Positions 11,901-23,222 of a stretch of DNA of 64,000 bases are shown piece by piece (positions within the stretch are counted from its first letter, which is position 1; each line of letters begins with the position of its first letter). The translations under genes were made by a program, and so were the position numbers. A model generated the notes under the pieces. That model saw nothing but the letters and a program-made list of their open reading frames with translations, did no database searches and was not told where the DNA came from. The stretch spans positions 26,601,710 through 26,665,709 of the forward strand of contig CM046340.1 of assembly GCA_025403435.1 (NCBI GenBank), read 5' to 3'. Source of the stretch: Artocarpus heterophyllus. Taxonomy: Eukaryota; Streptophyta; Magnoliopsida; Rosales; Moraceae.

Positions 11901-14171
11901 TGACAGTTGATGAGCAGTCAGCAGAAATCTCTCCAAATTTATGGCTGAGATAATTACGTTGATTGGGTGTTTTAATGAGATTAATTGGTATAATTATGGA
12001 TTAATTTCCTCATTTAAGGAAATAAAACGTTTGACTTGGCGTTGATTGAATGAAATTGATATCGGTTTACTATTTTTAGAAGGCAAGATATGGTAAGTGA
12101 GACTAATGGTTTTGACTTTTCCTAATTTTCTCTCCTTTTCCATGAAAATTTAGTCTAGATGAGTTCGCAAATTTCTGACTTAATAGAGAGTTTTGACTCC
12201 AAAAAATTTTTACGTTATACTTATTATGTTAAAAAAAAATGTTCTTTTCTTTCTCTATATCTCTCTCTCGTTTTCCCTCTCACTCTCTCTTCTTCACAAA
12301 TTTCTTCCTTGTCTTTTCCTCTATTCTCTTGCAAATAATTGAGACATATTGAGTTTTCTTTGGATGAATTCAAAGGAATTTGAGAAGAATCATTTTGAGG
12401 TAAGGGTTCGTTTTCGGTTTAATTTTGAAATGAAATCTTTCTTGACATGCGACTGCCATATCTTTCTCTACAAAATTCCGTTTACTCTGAATTTTTTAAA
12501 ATGTTATCCATGTATATGTTATGCAATGTTCCTCCAAGTTCCAGGTCGTTTCGATTTTTCTATGATAAGTTATGAATTTTCTATCATCTACCACTCATAG
12601 TAAAATGTTGTTGTTTGGCTATGATGCATGAAAAATGTAATTTTTGTTCAAGGAGTAAATGTGTTTTTGTTTGCTACGAAATTTAGCAAGAATATTCATG
12701 TATATGTTATGTTATGGACTGCAAAGTTTGGTAATGTTTTGATGAATGAATTATGTTTTATGAAATTTCTATGAGATTAGGTCAAGAAAACTGTTTTAAC
12801 AATGTTAATTTTGGACCTTTGTTTTATGTAATGTTTTATATGTTTAAATGATTTTATTGATGATGAAATAATTTTAAGATGTTGAAATGTATGATAATAA
12901 GATGTTAATATGAGTTTTAAAATTAAAATATATGTATTCTAATTGTTAGAAAATGCATGCAACTCACTGTCTGTATATTAAGGGCTATTTTGTTCACATC
13001 TTTTAATGAATGTTGTGCATTGTATGAAATCTTTATGATTAAAGAAAAATCATGGTAATATGTGTATATGATATCTTTGTTCTGCCAATCTGGGTGTTTT
13101 AATTTATGTGTGAATGTTGAGTTATTAAGTTTTTAATTCATGGAGGTTAGAAATATAGTGATGTTGATAATTTTGGTGATTATGGTCATGAAGGCATGTT
13201 ATAAATTATGTTTTAAGAAATGGATGTATGTGTAATGTTTTATGGAATGGATGTATTATTCTATGAATATAAGTATTAATTTTTATTTTGTATCTTTAAA
13301 TGAATAAATGGCATGAACACACTAAGGAATGAGCACATCGAGACCGCGGCGTCGTCACCGATATATATAAGGTTAAGTAAGCTAACTATAAAGGTAAGTA
13401 CATTCTCACCTGCAACATGATAGGTTTTATAAGGTTTGAAATTATGTGCATAATGATAATTATTCTATGATAAATTTTATGATGGTTTCATTTAAAGTTT
13501 TCTTATGAAATATTTTAATGTTCATAAAGTTATGCATGTATAATGATGGCATATTTCAAAGCATGAAAGTATAAATAAGTATATATATGTATCACCTAAA
13601 TAAGTGTTGCACACCAATGTTATAATGTGTTATGATGTCATGTTTGGTTTAGGATTAGCTACCCTTCTTCTTTCATAACGGCGCGCCTACGATGATGATT
13701 ATGGTGCAACACTTAGGCCCTTAAGATAAAATGGAATAAATTTGAATATGGTCAAGTAACGAAAGATATGTTTTTATGAAAATGTGCTTAATGCACTATT
13801 ATGATATGAAGATGATGATGATATTTATGAAATGTTTTTAAATTGTGAGAATTATATGTACTTACTAAGCATTAGCTTATTCAAGTTTATGTCATGTTGC
13901 AGATAAGGGTAAGAAAGTCATAGACTAGGCGGAGGATATAGAAAGGCGTGTGAGCAAAGTATGATGAATTGTAACTGGAAGAACGCCAAGAAGAAAGTTT
14001 ATATGATTTAAATCAAGTTTTACATTTTGGACATATTTATTTTTTAAGTTTTAAGAATACAAGAACTATGTTTTAATATTTTATTTTATCATTTTAAGAA
14101 TTTGATCTTTCGCATTTTGAAAGTTGAATCTGTTTTACAAATTAAGTTTTTTTAAAGTTTTTTTGGCTCTG

Positions 14172-14321
14172 TCGGCCTGTCGAACATCATTGGTCGGCAT
14201 GCCGATGTAAGAATGTTCAGCCTACCGATCACATTTTCGGCCTGCCGAACTTTGAAAGTTTTTAAGCCTGGATTTGCAGAGCCTCTGTCGGCCTGCCGAA
14301 GTCCCAAGTCTGGCCTGCCAA
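14172..14321. repeat. Palindrome array near LTR D end
   Basis: Units start at 14172, 14194, 14217, 14237, 14288 and 14310. Spacings are 22, 23, 20, 51 and 22 bp. These units are mainly in the CT-centred orientation, whereas the array at 11775 of the same LTR is AG-centred. A single LTR therefore carries two separate arrays. Confidence 0.85.
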
Positions 14322-14614
14322 AGTGTGGGAGCATATTGTTTTTAAATGATGTGATGTTTTTTTTATATATAAGTTATGATTTAACAATTTGGTATATTTA
14401 TTTTATTAAAGCAAGTCTATGATTAATTTTAAAGTCTAACTAGATTAATTATGAAATGGAATAAGTTAATGAATGTTGGTGTGAAAAAAAAAGTGTGTAT
14501 GTATGGATCCTGGTTACGTTTTCCTTAACTATGTTTACATTTAAAGTTCAAATAAGTATGTAATGCATGAATGTAACGACATCTGTAACGTCTGTAAGGG
14601 GGCGTTACAGGCTT

Positions 14615-14626
14615 TGGTATCAAAGC
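14615..14626 (+). other. Primer binding site of element D
   Basis: TGGTATCAAAGC, one mismatch from the initiator Met tRNA complement, lies five bases after the LTR end. Confidence 0.85.
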
Positions 14627-14826
14627 GGAAACTTTCGATTACAATTCATATCGCCACACGTCAATCCAGGTTCTCCAAGTAAGTATGTTTTAAAAGAAGA
14701 TGTTTTGATGCAAGTATGATGATAAGATTAAGGTTTAGATGTTTAACGATTATTGATCTAGTAGTGAAAACCTGTCTCATATTAAAGGATTATTTTTAAG
14801 TTCCTAATTCTTTTAGGAGATTAACG

Positions 14827-17388
14827 ATGGACGGTCACAGAAGAATGCAAACGCCCACCCAGACTAACGAAAGGCTTATGACCATGATCGCTGAGCTACA
14901 GAGGCAACTTGAGGAGCAAAGAAGAGAAATTGCTGCATTAAGGGCCAACGGCTAGAATGACGATAGACGAGGCAATGACGTGCCTCCTCCTCCTCCGCAG
15001 CCACCAGTTAATGAAGTTCCAGCTCCTGTTGCTGAACCCAGAGCAGTTAATTAGGAGCCCCTACTGGTCAAATGGAAGAGAGTTAAGCCAGTAGACTTCG
15101 AGGGTTCAAAGGATCCGCTAGCAGCTCAAGGATGGTTTAAGACGATTGAGGCCACCCTAAGACTCATGGGCTTCACGGACAATGAAAAGGTCCTCTGTGC
15201 CTCGTACTGCCTCACCATGGAGGCTAGGATATGGTGGGACAACATCGAACTGAGCAGGAACGTTGAAGAGATGTCACGGGCAGACTTTGTTCACGAGTTT
15301 AACACGAAGTTTTTCCACATGAACATTACAAGGAAGCATTATGAGGAGTTCGAGAATCTACGCCAGGGGGATATGTCAGTCACAGATGTTGTGACAAAGT
15401 TTGACCAGCTAGCCCGTCTATGCCCAGGGATGGTTATGGATGAAAATGAAAGGGTCAGAAGGCTGATCAAGGTCCTCAGGCCTAAAATTGCTGCTATCAT
15501 TGATGGGACAAATCCACCCAGGACTCAAGAGCAGGATGTCATGAGAGCCTAACGTGCGGAGTTCCACTTGTCCAAACTTAGAAGGAACCAGCCATAGTCG
15601 GGCCAACAAGCCAATAATGCAAACAACCAGAACCGCCCTCCACATCGGAACAACAACAACAACAACAACAGTAGCAACAACAACAACCAGAATTGGAGGA
15701 ACAACAAGAGGAAGGGCAATCCTCAAAACCAACAGGGCCCAGACAATAAGAGGCATAATGATGGTTAGCACAACAATAATAACAGGCGGTTTCAACCAGG
15801 TGCCAAATGTGAAAAGAAACATCCAGGGAATGCCGCTTGGGGACAAACCAATGTTTTATTTGTGGCCGTGAAGACCACTTTGTCAAGAACTGCCCCAAAC
15901 TGATGAATGCCAATGCCCCTCAGAGAGCTCCTCCTCAAGCCCAGCTTCATCAGATGCAAGCTTTCCTTGAAGGGCCACTTATCAGTCAAGGAGGAATTGA
16001 AGCCCCACCGGCAAATGCCTGCATTTATGCCATGACAAAAGAACAAGTGGCTGCTGAAGCCTCCAATGTGGTCACAGGTCAGATAACAAGTTTATCTAAT
16101 GATGCTTATGTTCTCTTTGACACAGGTGCTACTCATTCTTTTATATCCACGTCATTTGTTAAAAAGTTAGGGGTTCGTTTAGAGCCTATGAGACAGGGAT
16201 TCACTACGACACTACCCTCCGGGGAAGTGATATTATCTACGCACTGTCTTCGTACAGTACCCCTATGGATTTCTGATAGGGAACTTTTTGTCAACCTCAT
16301 TGTGATCGACATGCATGATTATGATATGATTCTTGGGATGAATTTCCTAAGCAAGTACAATGCTTCTATAGAATGTCAGAAACGAAAAGTGATCTTCCAT
16401 CCTGAAGGTGATCAAAAGTTCGTGTATGTTGGTGAGTCTAGAAAGAAACCCAGCATGTTTTTATCTACAATGAAAGCAAGGAAGTTATTAGCAAGGGGCT
16501 GCATGGGCTATCTGGAGAACATTGTAGACAAAAGCCAAGAAGAAAAGATAAGAATTGAAGATGTACTTGTAGTTCATGAATATACAGAAGTGTTTCCTGA
16601 TGATCTGACAAGTCTACCACCAGAAAGAGAAGTCAAATTTGAGATTGAGCTCGCTCCAGGCACCAAACCGATCTCAAAAGCACCTCATAGAATGGCACCG
16701 GCAGAGTTAAAAGAGCTTCACATGCAATTAAAGGAGCTACTTGACAAAGGCTTCATCAGGCTGAGCTACTCACCATGGGAAGCTCCAGTTTTGTTTGTAA
16801 AAAAGAAAGATGGCTCTATGAGACTCTGCATTGACTACAGAGAGCTGAACAAGGTGACAATCAAGAACAAGTACCCGTTGCCTCGAATCAATGATTTGTT
16901 TGATCAGCTCAAGGGTGCATCTGTGTTTTCAAAGATTGATCTACGGTCAGGTTATCACCAGCTGAAGATTAAAGAAAGAGATATTCCCAAGACTACCTTC
17001 AGGTCGAGGTATGGTCACTATGAATTTGTGGTTATGCCTTTTGGTTTGATGAATGCACCTGCTGCTTTTATGGATTTGATGAACCGGGTATTCAAGGATT
17101 TCCCTGATAAATTTGTTGTTGTATTTATCGATGATATTCTTGTCTATTCAAAGAATCAAGAAGAACATGTGGAGCATTTAAGGATTGTACTGGAGACTTT
17201 AAGAAGGCACCAGCTATATGCAAAGTTCTCCAAGTGTGAGTTTTGGCTTGATAAAGTGTCTTTCTTGGGGCTTGTTATATCGAAGGAAGGGATTATGGTT
17301 GACCCTACTAAAGTAGAGGTTGTTCTCAACTGGAAGCAACTGACAAATGCAAGTGAAATAAGGAGCTTCTTGGGACTAGCAAGATATT
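14827..17388 (+). pseudogene. Ty3 gag, protease and reverse transcriptase (element D)
   Basis: Gag starts at ATG 14827, with an early coiled region (ELQRQLEEQRREIAALRA). The gag core is at 15070-15550 (WFKTIEATLRLMGF, ARIWWDNIE, FNTKFF). An Asn-rich stretch is encoded by an AAC microsatellite near 15650. A zinc knuckle reads [14 protein letters not shown] (about 15855-15895). Protease has [11 protein letters not shown] (about 16117-16150). RT spans about 16650-17388, with [26 protein letters not shown] and FIDDILVY. Stops at 14953, 15052, 15550, 15595 and near 15766, and a one-base deletion in a G run near 15825, disable it. RT stops at LGLARY, where the inverted LTR fragment begins. Compared with element E, about 27 codons are missing between here and the start of 9506-11501. 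Confidence 0.9.
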
Positions 17389-18248
17389 AAACTGAAAATG
17401 AACCCTTACCTCAAAATGATTCTTCTCAAATTCCTTCGAATTCATCCAAAGAAAACTCAATATGTCTCAATTATTTGCAAGCGAATAGAGGAAAAGACAA
17501 GGAAGAAATTCATGAAGAAGAGAGAGTGAGAGGGAAAACGAGAGAGAGATATAGAGAAAGAAAAGAACTTTTTTTTTTAACGTAATAAGCATAACGTAAA
17601 AAATTTTTGGAGTCAAAACTCTCTATTAAGTCAGAAATTTTCTGACTCATCTAGACTAAATTTTCGTGGAGAAGAAGAGAAAATTAGGGAAATTCAAAAC
17701 CATTAGTCTCACTTACCATATCTTGCCTTCTAAAAATAGGAAACCAATATCAATTTCATTCAATCAACGCCAAGTCAAACATTTTATTTCCTTAAATGAG
17801 GAAATTAATCCATAATTATACCAATTAATCTCATTAAAACACCCAATCAACGTAATTATCTCAGCCATAAATTTGGAGAGATTTCTACTGACTGCTCGTC
17901 AGCTGTCATCGGCCTGCCGACTGCACAGTTCGGCCTGCCGATTCCATGAAGCCTGGCCTGCCGATGGTTTCCATCGGCCTGTCGATCTTTAATAAGCTAT
18001 TTGGCCTGCCGAACTGTCCTTAAAATGTAATATATCATAGCATTCATAAATAAACATACATTGTAACTAACATGAACACTTGAGCACATAGATTCCATGC
18101 GATCATCACCTGTCATAACACTTAAAATAAATAGTTTGTAACATTACGTTCAAAAATCATAACATACAACATAAATTATTAATAAAATTTACTTAATATT
18201 GTTACTAACTTAACGTGATCCGTTACATCAAAATGGTTGGGTGTTACA
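17389..18248 (-). mobile_element. LTR D 5'-terminal fragment (inverted)
   Basis: This is the reverse complement of about 11539-12410, ending GTGTTACA at 18248. The left junction is with RT at the AAA of AGATATTAAACTG. It contains five palindrome units at 17909, 17930, 17953, 17974 and 18000, which are better preserved than their counterparts in the full LTR. Confidence 0.88.
17909..18011. repeat. Five-unit palindrome array in inverted LTR D fragment
   Basis: Units start at 17909, 17930, 17953, 17974 and 18000 (spacings 21, 23, 21 and 26 bp). The first two are perfect TCGGCCTGCCGA. It is the reverse complement of the array at 11775-11900. Confidence 0.88.
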
Positions 18249-18253
18249 ATAAC
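18249..18253. repeat. Target-site duplication of element D, right copy
   Basis: ATAAC, identical to 9408-9412. Confidence 0.85.
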
Positions 18254-19124
18254 CATCCATGAGATATCACAATGTGTAATATCCCCATAAGACATCCATA
18301 ATCGGCTTAAGGATAAGTTCTATTTTGCCTTCTCGATTATTTTTATCTTATGTTCTATTATCACACCATTGGAATGCTTACTATCCATAGATAGTATACC
18401 ATTCTATCACACTTATGTATCCAAATGGTTGAGCACTATAGTCTTCCAATTATAGGATAATGCATAGAAGAGAATATCATTAACTCTACAACAGAGCTAT
18501 GGATTCTATATCTATGGATAGCAAGTCTACGTCAATCAAGAGTCATGCCTCCAACGTACCGGTATGCATACCATCATTAAGTGAGGATGTCACCCTTTGG
18601 TACATCAAAAGACATAGGTCAAAATAACGAGCCCATTAGTCATTTCAAGATTAAAACACAAAATATGTCATTGTCTAAAGGGAATTGATTTGTACAAATG
18701 AAATTATTAACCAAATCAATTCAACTTTTTGTCCCAATCCAATACATTGTCACCTATGACAATGCACTAATGTTTCTACTTGTGGAGTCCCACTCCGATG
18801 AACAAGACAAGCCATCTCCAGTTAAGGATGTAGATAACATAACAATCTTAGCATAAAGCTCACAACTTTATTCCCTCAATTACAGATCTTATGATTTAGA
18901 CCATTATCTTTAAGATCCATGTCTTCCACATAATCTGTCTATCTTATGCACGATTATTAAAGGTTTAGACTGATAGTCTCAGACTGTTGTTTGCTTATCA
19001 TACATTTAACAGAAATGAACATAAAGAGGACAAAATTTGGTATATGAATAATAAATTATTTATTGATAAAATATCTCTAAAAACATATTACAACATTTTA
19101 CTTCTTAGGGCACTATGTCTGACA
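18254..19124 (-). mobile_element. 5' LTR of copia element C, right (5') part
   Basis: It continues the LTR interrupted at 9412 and matches LTR A from about 2340 to 3222. It ends at 19124, with the reverse complement of TGTCAGACATAG marking the LTR start. The bases after 19124 are outside element C. Confidence 0.87.
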
Positions 19125-19880
19125 GACTCGCCCAGTGACATCGCTCTTAACAGCCAGTTCACCATCCCCTTGCATGAGATGCAATTTGGGCTTGTAACAA
19201 GGGACACTACGAGTGGCTCGTTGATGCGATCTGGGCTAATGATGAGGGGTGTTGCAAGTGGCTTGTCGACGATAGTTAGTGTGGTTTGGGCTTATGACAA
19301 AGGGGATCAACTGGGGCTCACGATTTTTGGGTTTTCGGTAGAGGCTGAATTTGGGTTTGGCTCACAAAGCCTGGGTTTAGGTTTGGGGTTTTTAGTTGGC
19401 AGTGCTGGCAAGCGAAAGGTTGGGGGCTCGCCCGATGGCAATGAAGGAGAAGGTGGGGTGCCTATGGTGGGCTCGATTGGCGGCGTAGGCGAGGGAATGG
19501 CTAGTGGTCTTTGGTTGGGCTTTTAAAGGAATATTTTTGCTAATTTTTTGGCTAATTTTTACTAATTTAGGGTAATTTTTAATTTTTTAAAATGGTCTAA
19601 TTTTCTTAAGAACTTAGATTTGATTTTTGGAAAAAAAATGATCTAATTTTTGTCTTAAAAAATCTAATTTTTTTTTAGTGAAAAAGATTTGATTGTTTTT
19701 AATCTTTTTAATGTTTTAATTTTAATTTCTTGAAAACATATTAGGTTTTTTACTAAAATACCCTCACTAAAGTGGTCAAAATATTTTTTTTAACGACCAA
19801 TTTAACGGTTAGAGACCAAATTGTTCCTTTTTTAAAAGGTTAGACCCAGTTAAATTAAAAAAAAAGGGTTGGAAATCAAA
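19125..19880. mobile_element. Possible MULE-like element remnant with GC-rich core
   Basis: The left part (19125-19526) is GC-rich with an uninterrupted frame, but shows no domain I recognise and is dominated by Gly. The right part has an AT-rich flank ending in a sequence (about 19790-19880, ACCAAATTGTTCC then TTTTAAAAGGTTAGACC) similar to the right end of the next element at 21335-21391. I read it as the right-hand part of a related non-autonomous DNA transposon, cut at 19124 by element C. This is inference from one shared end. Confidence 0.35.
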
Positions 19881-20259
19881 TATAGTAGAACAATGTTACA
19901 AATTTAAAAGAAAAAATAAAGTTTAAGAAGAAAACATGAAATGTTTATTTGCTGTCTGAGCCTAAAATAATCATTATAGAATTATTCTAAAAGTGTACTT
20001 ATTTATTATATGTTTATTTGATATTTGAGCCTAAAATTAATCAGTATGGAGTTTTCTAAAAGTGTACTTATTTTTAATATGTTTTATACAACCTAATGAA
20101 TAAACAAATTTGTTTATGTATCAATGTGTTAATTTTTAGTTATTAAAGAGTATAAATTTTTAGGAGCCAACAACGCTTAAAATTTGTGAGAATATGGGAA
20201 GAGAAATAGAATAGGAAGGGAGAGAAGTAAACAAATGACCATTAGACTTAAAAAAAGGA

Positions 20260-21391
20260 TAAATTACTTAGGAAGTCCCCATCCTTCTTAAAAAGATACG
20301 ATACGGTCCTCATTCTTTTTTTATTATTTTTTAATTGAGTTTAATCTTTTAATTTAGGTGCAAATAGACTAAAAGTAACCGACGTCCTTTTATTTCCCCT
20401 CACACATGTTAAACACTTAAGGGACATTTTCGCAAATATAGTGTTAACAAAAACAACATAATAAAATAAAATGGATGATGTGGCTCGTAGAACAATTCAG
20501 AAGCTGCCATATAGGCTTATTGCCCACATCATCAAAGAAAAAAGAAAAAAAAAAGCCCTTTGCCAAATGAATGCTCAAACAAATTTATTGTTTACCAAAA
20601 AGTAAAACCTGTTCTTTTTCCAAAACTTCTATAGACATCCCCCCATTCGTTCACCTTCCCTAACCCAATGGCGACGCCCTCCCCTCCCCCCTTCGTCCCT
20701 TTCATCTGTCATTCAATCTTATTATTGTTGGCAGAGATTGTCCTCTTCGAAATCATGTAAACTTTCCCTGCCATCATGGCAAGCTATGTCGAGGAGGTTG
20801 AGGCCGGCACTAGATTGGTTTGGCAATGAAGACCGATGGGGTGGGGTTGGGTTAGGCTCATGATTGAGGCATCTTGTGTTCGATGACAACTTTGCCCAAA
20901 TTCTATGACAACATTACGACTTATCCTCACTCAAATTTAGATGTCGATGATAAGTTCGCCCAGTGCACTTGGCAATGTTAGACTAGATCATGACAGTGAC
21001 GACAGGTGTTTGGGTTTTCGACCATTGATGAAGCTTTGGGTCTCTGGCCATGGTGTGAGCTTTGGCAATGGCATAGACGAAGAAAAAACAACTGTTTGGG
21101 TTGTTTTTATTTTTTATTCTTGTTTGTTTTTGTTTCATAACTTTTTTATCTTTAAATAAATATTTTAGATTTTTAGGGTTATTTTTGTCTTTTAAAAGAA
21201 AATTAAAGTCATGTGAGGAGCACATGATATAAATTCGTCCAAAATTTAATGTTTAACTGTTAAATTAGTCCTTTTACACCTAAATTGAAAAGCGTGACCC
21301 AGACAAATGAATAATAAAATAAAAATAAAATAAAATAAAAAAACCAAATCGTACCTTTTTAAAAGGTTGGGGACCAAAACTCTATTCAATT
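20260..21391. mobile_element. Non-autonomous MULE-like element with GC-rich core
   Basis: The ends form an imperfect terminal inverted repeat: AGTCCCCATCCTTCTTAAAA with GATACGATACGG near 20275-20308, against the reverse complement of 21330-21370 (GTCCCCAACCTTTTAAAAAG and GTACGATTTGG). The interior 20640-21080 is markedly more GC-rich than its flanks and holds no recognised domain. No transposase is visible. Boundaries are approximate and I could not confirm a target duplication. The superfamily is a guess from the long inverted repeats. Confidence 0.45.
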
Positions 21392-21530
21392 GAATAGGAA
21401 AATTTTCTTAATATCCCATGTACTGTATTGAGATCTCATGTTTCTCCCTTATTACACAAACATAATTGGACTCTTTTATGATGTTACATTTATTACAAAA
21501 GTAATTCTTGACAGGTCAATTTTAATATTA

Positions 21531-23222
21531 GAAGTATACTTAAAAAGGAAAACATGCACCTTCAAAAAAAAAAAAAAGAAGGAAAACATAACTAAGTAGG
21601 GTCCTATGCATTTGAGAACAACTAGTTCAACAGTGCAATTAAAAAATATATTTATAGACATCACATTAGAAAAGTATCTTTTTAGAGGCTTGCTTGATAA
21701 AAAAATAATAATAATTTGAGCATGTTTGAGAAAAATTATTTCAATATGAAAAAAAATAAAAGAGAAAATAATTTGAATAATACAGCTTTAAGAAAAGCTC
21801 ATATGACAAAATAGTACTTAAGAGTGTTACAGAAAAAGAACTTATATAAAATAAGCTTTTTACAAGGGTCACAATTGAAAACATATATATATTAGGCATT
21901 CCAAGAAAAATATTTAAATATGGGACACATTTAAAAAGAGTTATTTTAATAGTCATAGTAATAAAAAAATATTTTAATAAGCCACCTTTAAAAATATGAA
22001 TCTGTTTTAATTAATAGATTTACCAAAATACATATTTTCAAACCAAACATGCAGTTCAAGAATATTTATAAAAATAAACATTTTGGTGAGGGAAAAATCA
22101 GATAAAAAACAATTAGTGTGTGCACCAATATATAAGGAGGAAAAAATGCTTAAATAAGGATACTTTTGAAAAAGAAATATGTAGAGAAATAATTTAAAAG
22201 AAAGAATTTGAGAGGATTATAAGGATCAATACAAGATTTAGGGGGTAATAAGAGCTTGGTAAAAATAAAAGTAAAAAACAAAAAAGAAACAAACAAAAAG
22301 ACAAAATAAGTTGACCTAATTTTTAAACAATGCACAAAAGGCAACTCTCATTTAATAGATAATAGAATAGATTAGAAGTGCAACTAAGAAGGAAAACATG
22401 TGTAGAAAAAAGAATGAAAGCATAAATAAGTAGAGTCCTATGCATTTGAGAAAAATTATTTCAGTAATGCAATTAAAAAATATTTATGAAGGCCACATTT
22501 GAAAAAGTAATTTTTTAGAGGCTTGTTTGAAGAAAAAAAGAAGAATAAGTAGGACATGTTTGAGAAAAATTATTTCAATGTAAAAAAACTAAAAGACAAG
22601 ATAATTTGTATAGGAAAGAGAAGTTACATAAAATAACTATTTTTAAGTGCCACATTGAAAAAAATATATATATACATCCTAGGCATTGCAAGAAAAAATA
22701 TTTAAATAGGTGACACGTTTGACAATAGTTATTTTAATAGAGCACAGTGATGAAAAATATTTTAATAAGCTACATTTAAAAAATTAAGACTTCTTTAAAT
22801 AGTAAAATTATCAAAATAAATGTTGTCAATCGAAACATGTATTTCAAGTGAAGATATAAATAAATATAATATATTTAAGAAAATAAATATTTTGGTGAGG
22901 GAAAATCAAATAAAAAAACAATTAGCGTGTACCAATGTCAGGAGGAAAAATGTTTAAATAAGGATACTTTTGAAATATATATCTACATATATATATATAG
23001 AGAGAGAGAGAAAAAAATTAGAGAATAAGAAAAGAATTTAAGAGGAATATAAGGATCAATATTACAAGATTTGGATTTTGGTGAGGGGGAGGGGGCTTGT
23101 AAAACAAGCAAATTAGAAAAATTTAGTAAAAATAAAAGTAAAAAAGCAAAAGAAAACCAACAAAAAGACAAAATAAGCTGACCAAATTTTTGTAGTGCAC
23201 AAAAGGCAACCCTTACTTATTA
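21531..23222. repeat. Tandem duplication of an ~840-bp AT-rich segment
   Basis: Copy 1 (about 21531-22350) and copy 2 (about 22374-23222) align over most of their length with an offset of about 843 bp. Shared landmarks include GTCCTATGCATTTGAGAA (21600, 22435), CATGTTTGAGAAAAATTATT (21721, 22555), TTTTGGTGAGGG (22081, 22891) and GTGCACAAAAGGCAAC-like ends (22330, 23196). Copy 2 also has an AT/GA microsatellite at 22980-23010. No reading frame is convincing. Confidence 0.75.

Larger units (their letters stand above)
11539..14609 (+). mobile_element. Full-length LTR of chromovirus D
   Basis: About 3,071 bp, starting TGTAACACCC and ending GGCGTTACA. A polypurine tract lies on its left and a PBS (14615-14626) on its right, so pol 3' end and gag 5' end both adjoin the same LTR, as in a one-LTR circle or tandem copies. 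It includes a CT-rich tract at about 12240-12300 after a possible TATA (CTCTATATC), a strong splice-donor-like GAG|GTAAGG at about 12396, and two palindrome arrays (11775-11900 and 14172-14321). The interior 12600-14100 is AT-rich and non-coding. Confidence 0.88.
9413..18248. mobile_element. Composite, rearranged Ty3/gypsy chromovirus D
   Basis: In order it contains: 93 bp of the LTR 3' end on the minus strand (9413-9505); the 3' half of pol on the plus strand; a full plus-strand LTR (11539-14609); PBS, gag, protease and RT on the plus strand; and about 860 bp of the LTR 5' end on the minus strand (17389-18248). The outer LTR pieces have correct element termini (TGTAACGC at 9413, GTGTTACA ending at 18248) and are flanked by ATAAC on both sides. 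The interior is thus a nearly unit-length, circularly permuted element lying inverted between the two ends of one LTR. Lineage (Tekay/Del-like) is inferred from gag and integrase tail motifs. Confidence 0.85.

Noticed and set aside
15578..15913. Minus-strand Cys-rich frame opposite element D gag
   Set aside because: It is the antisense of the AAC-repeat and zinc-knuckle region of gag.
18987..19526. 179-codon open frame rich in Gly
   Set aside because: It begins inside the copia LTR C and crosses the element boundary at 19124, so the frame as a whole is accidental.
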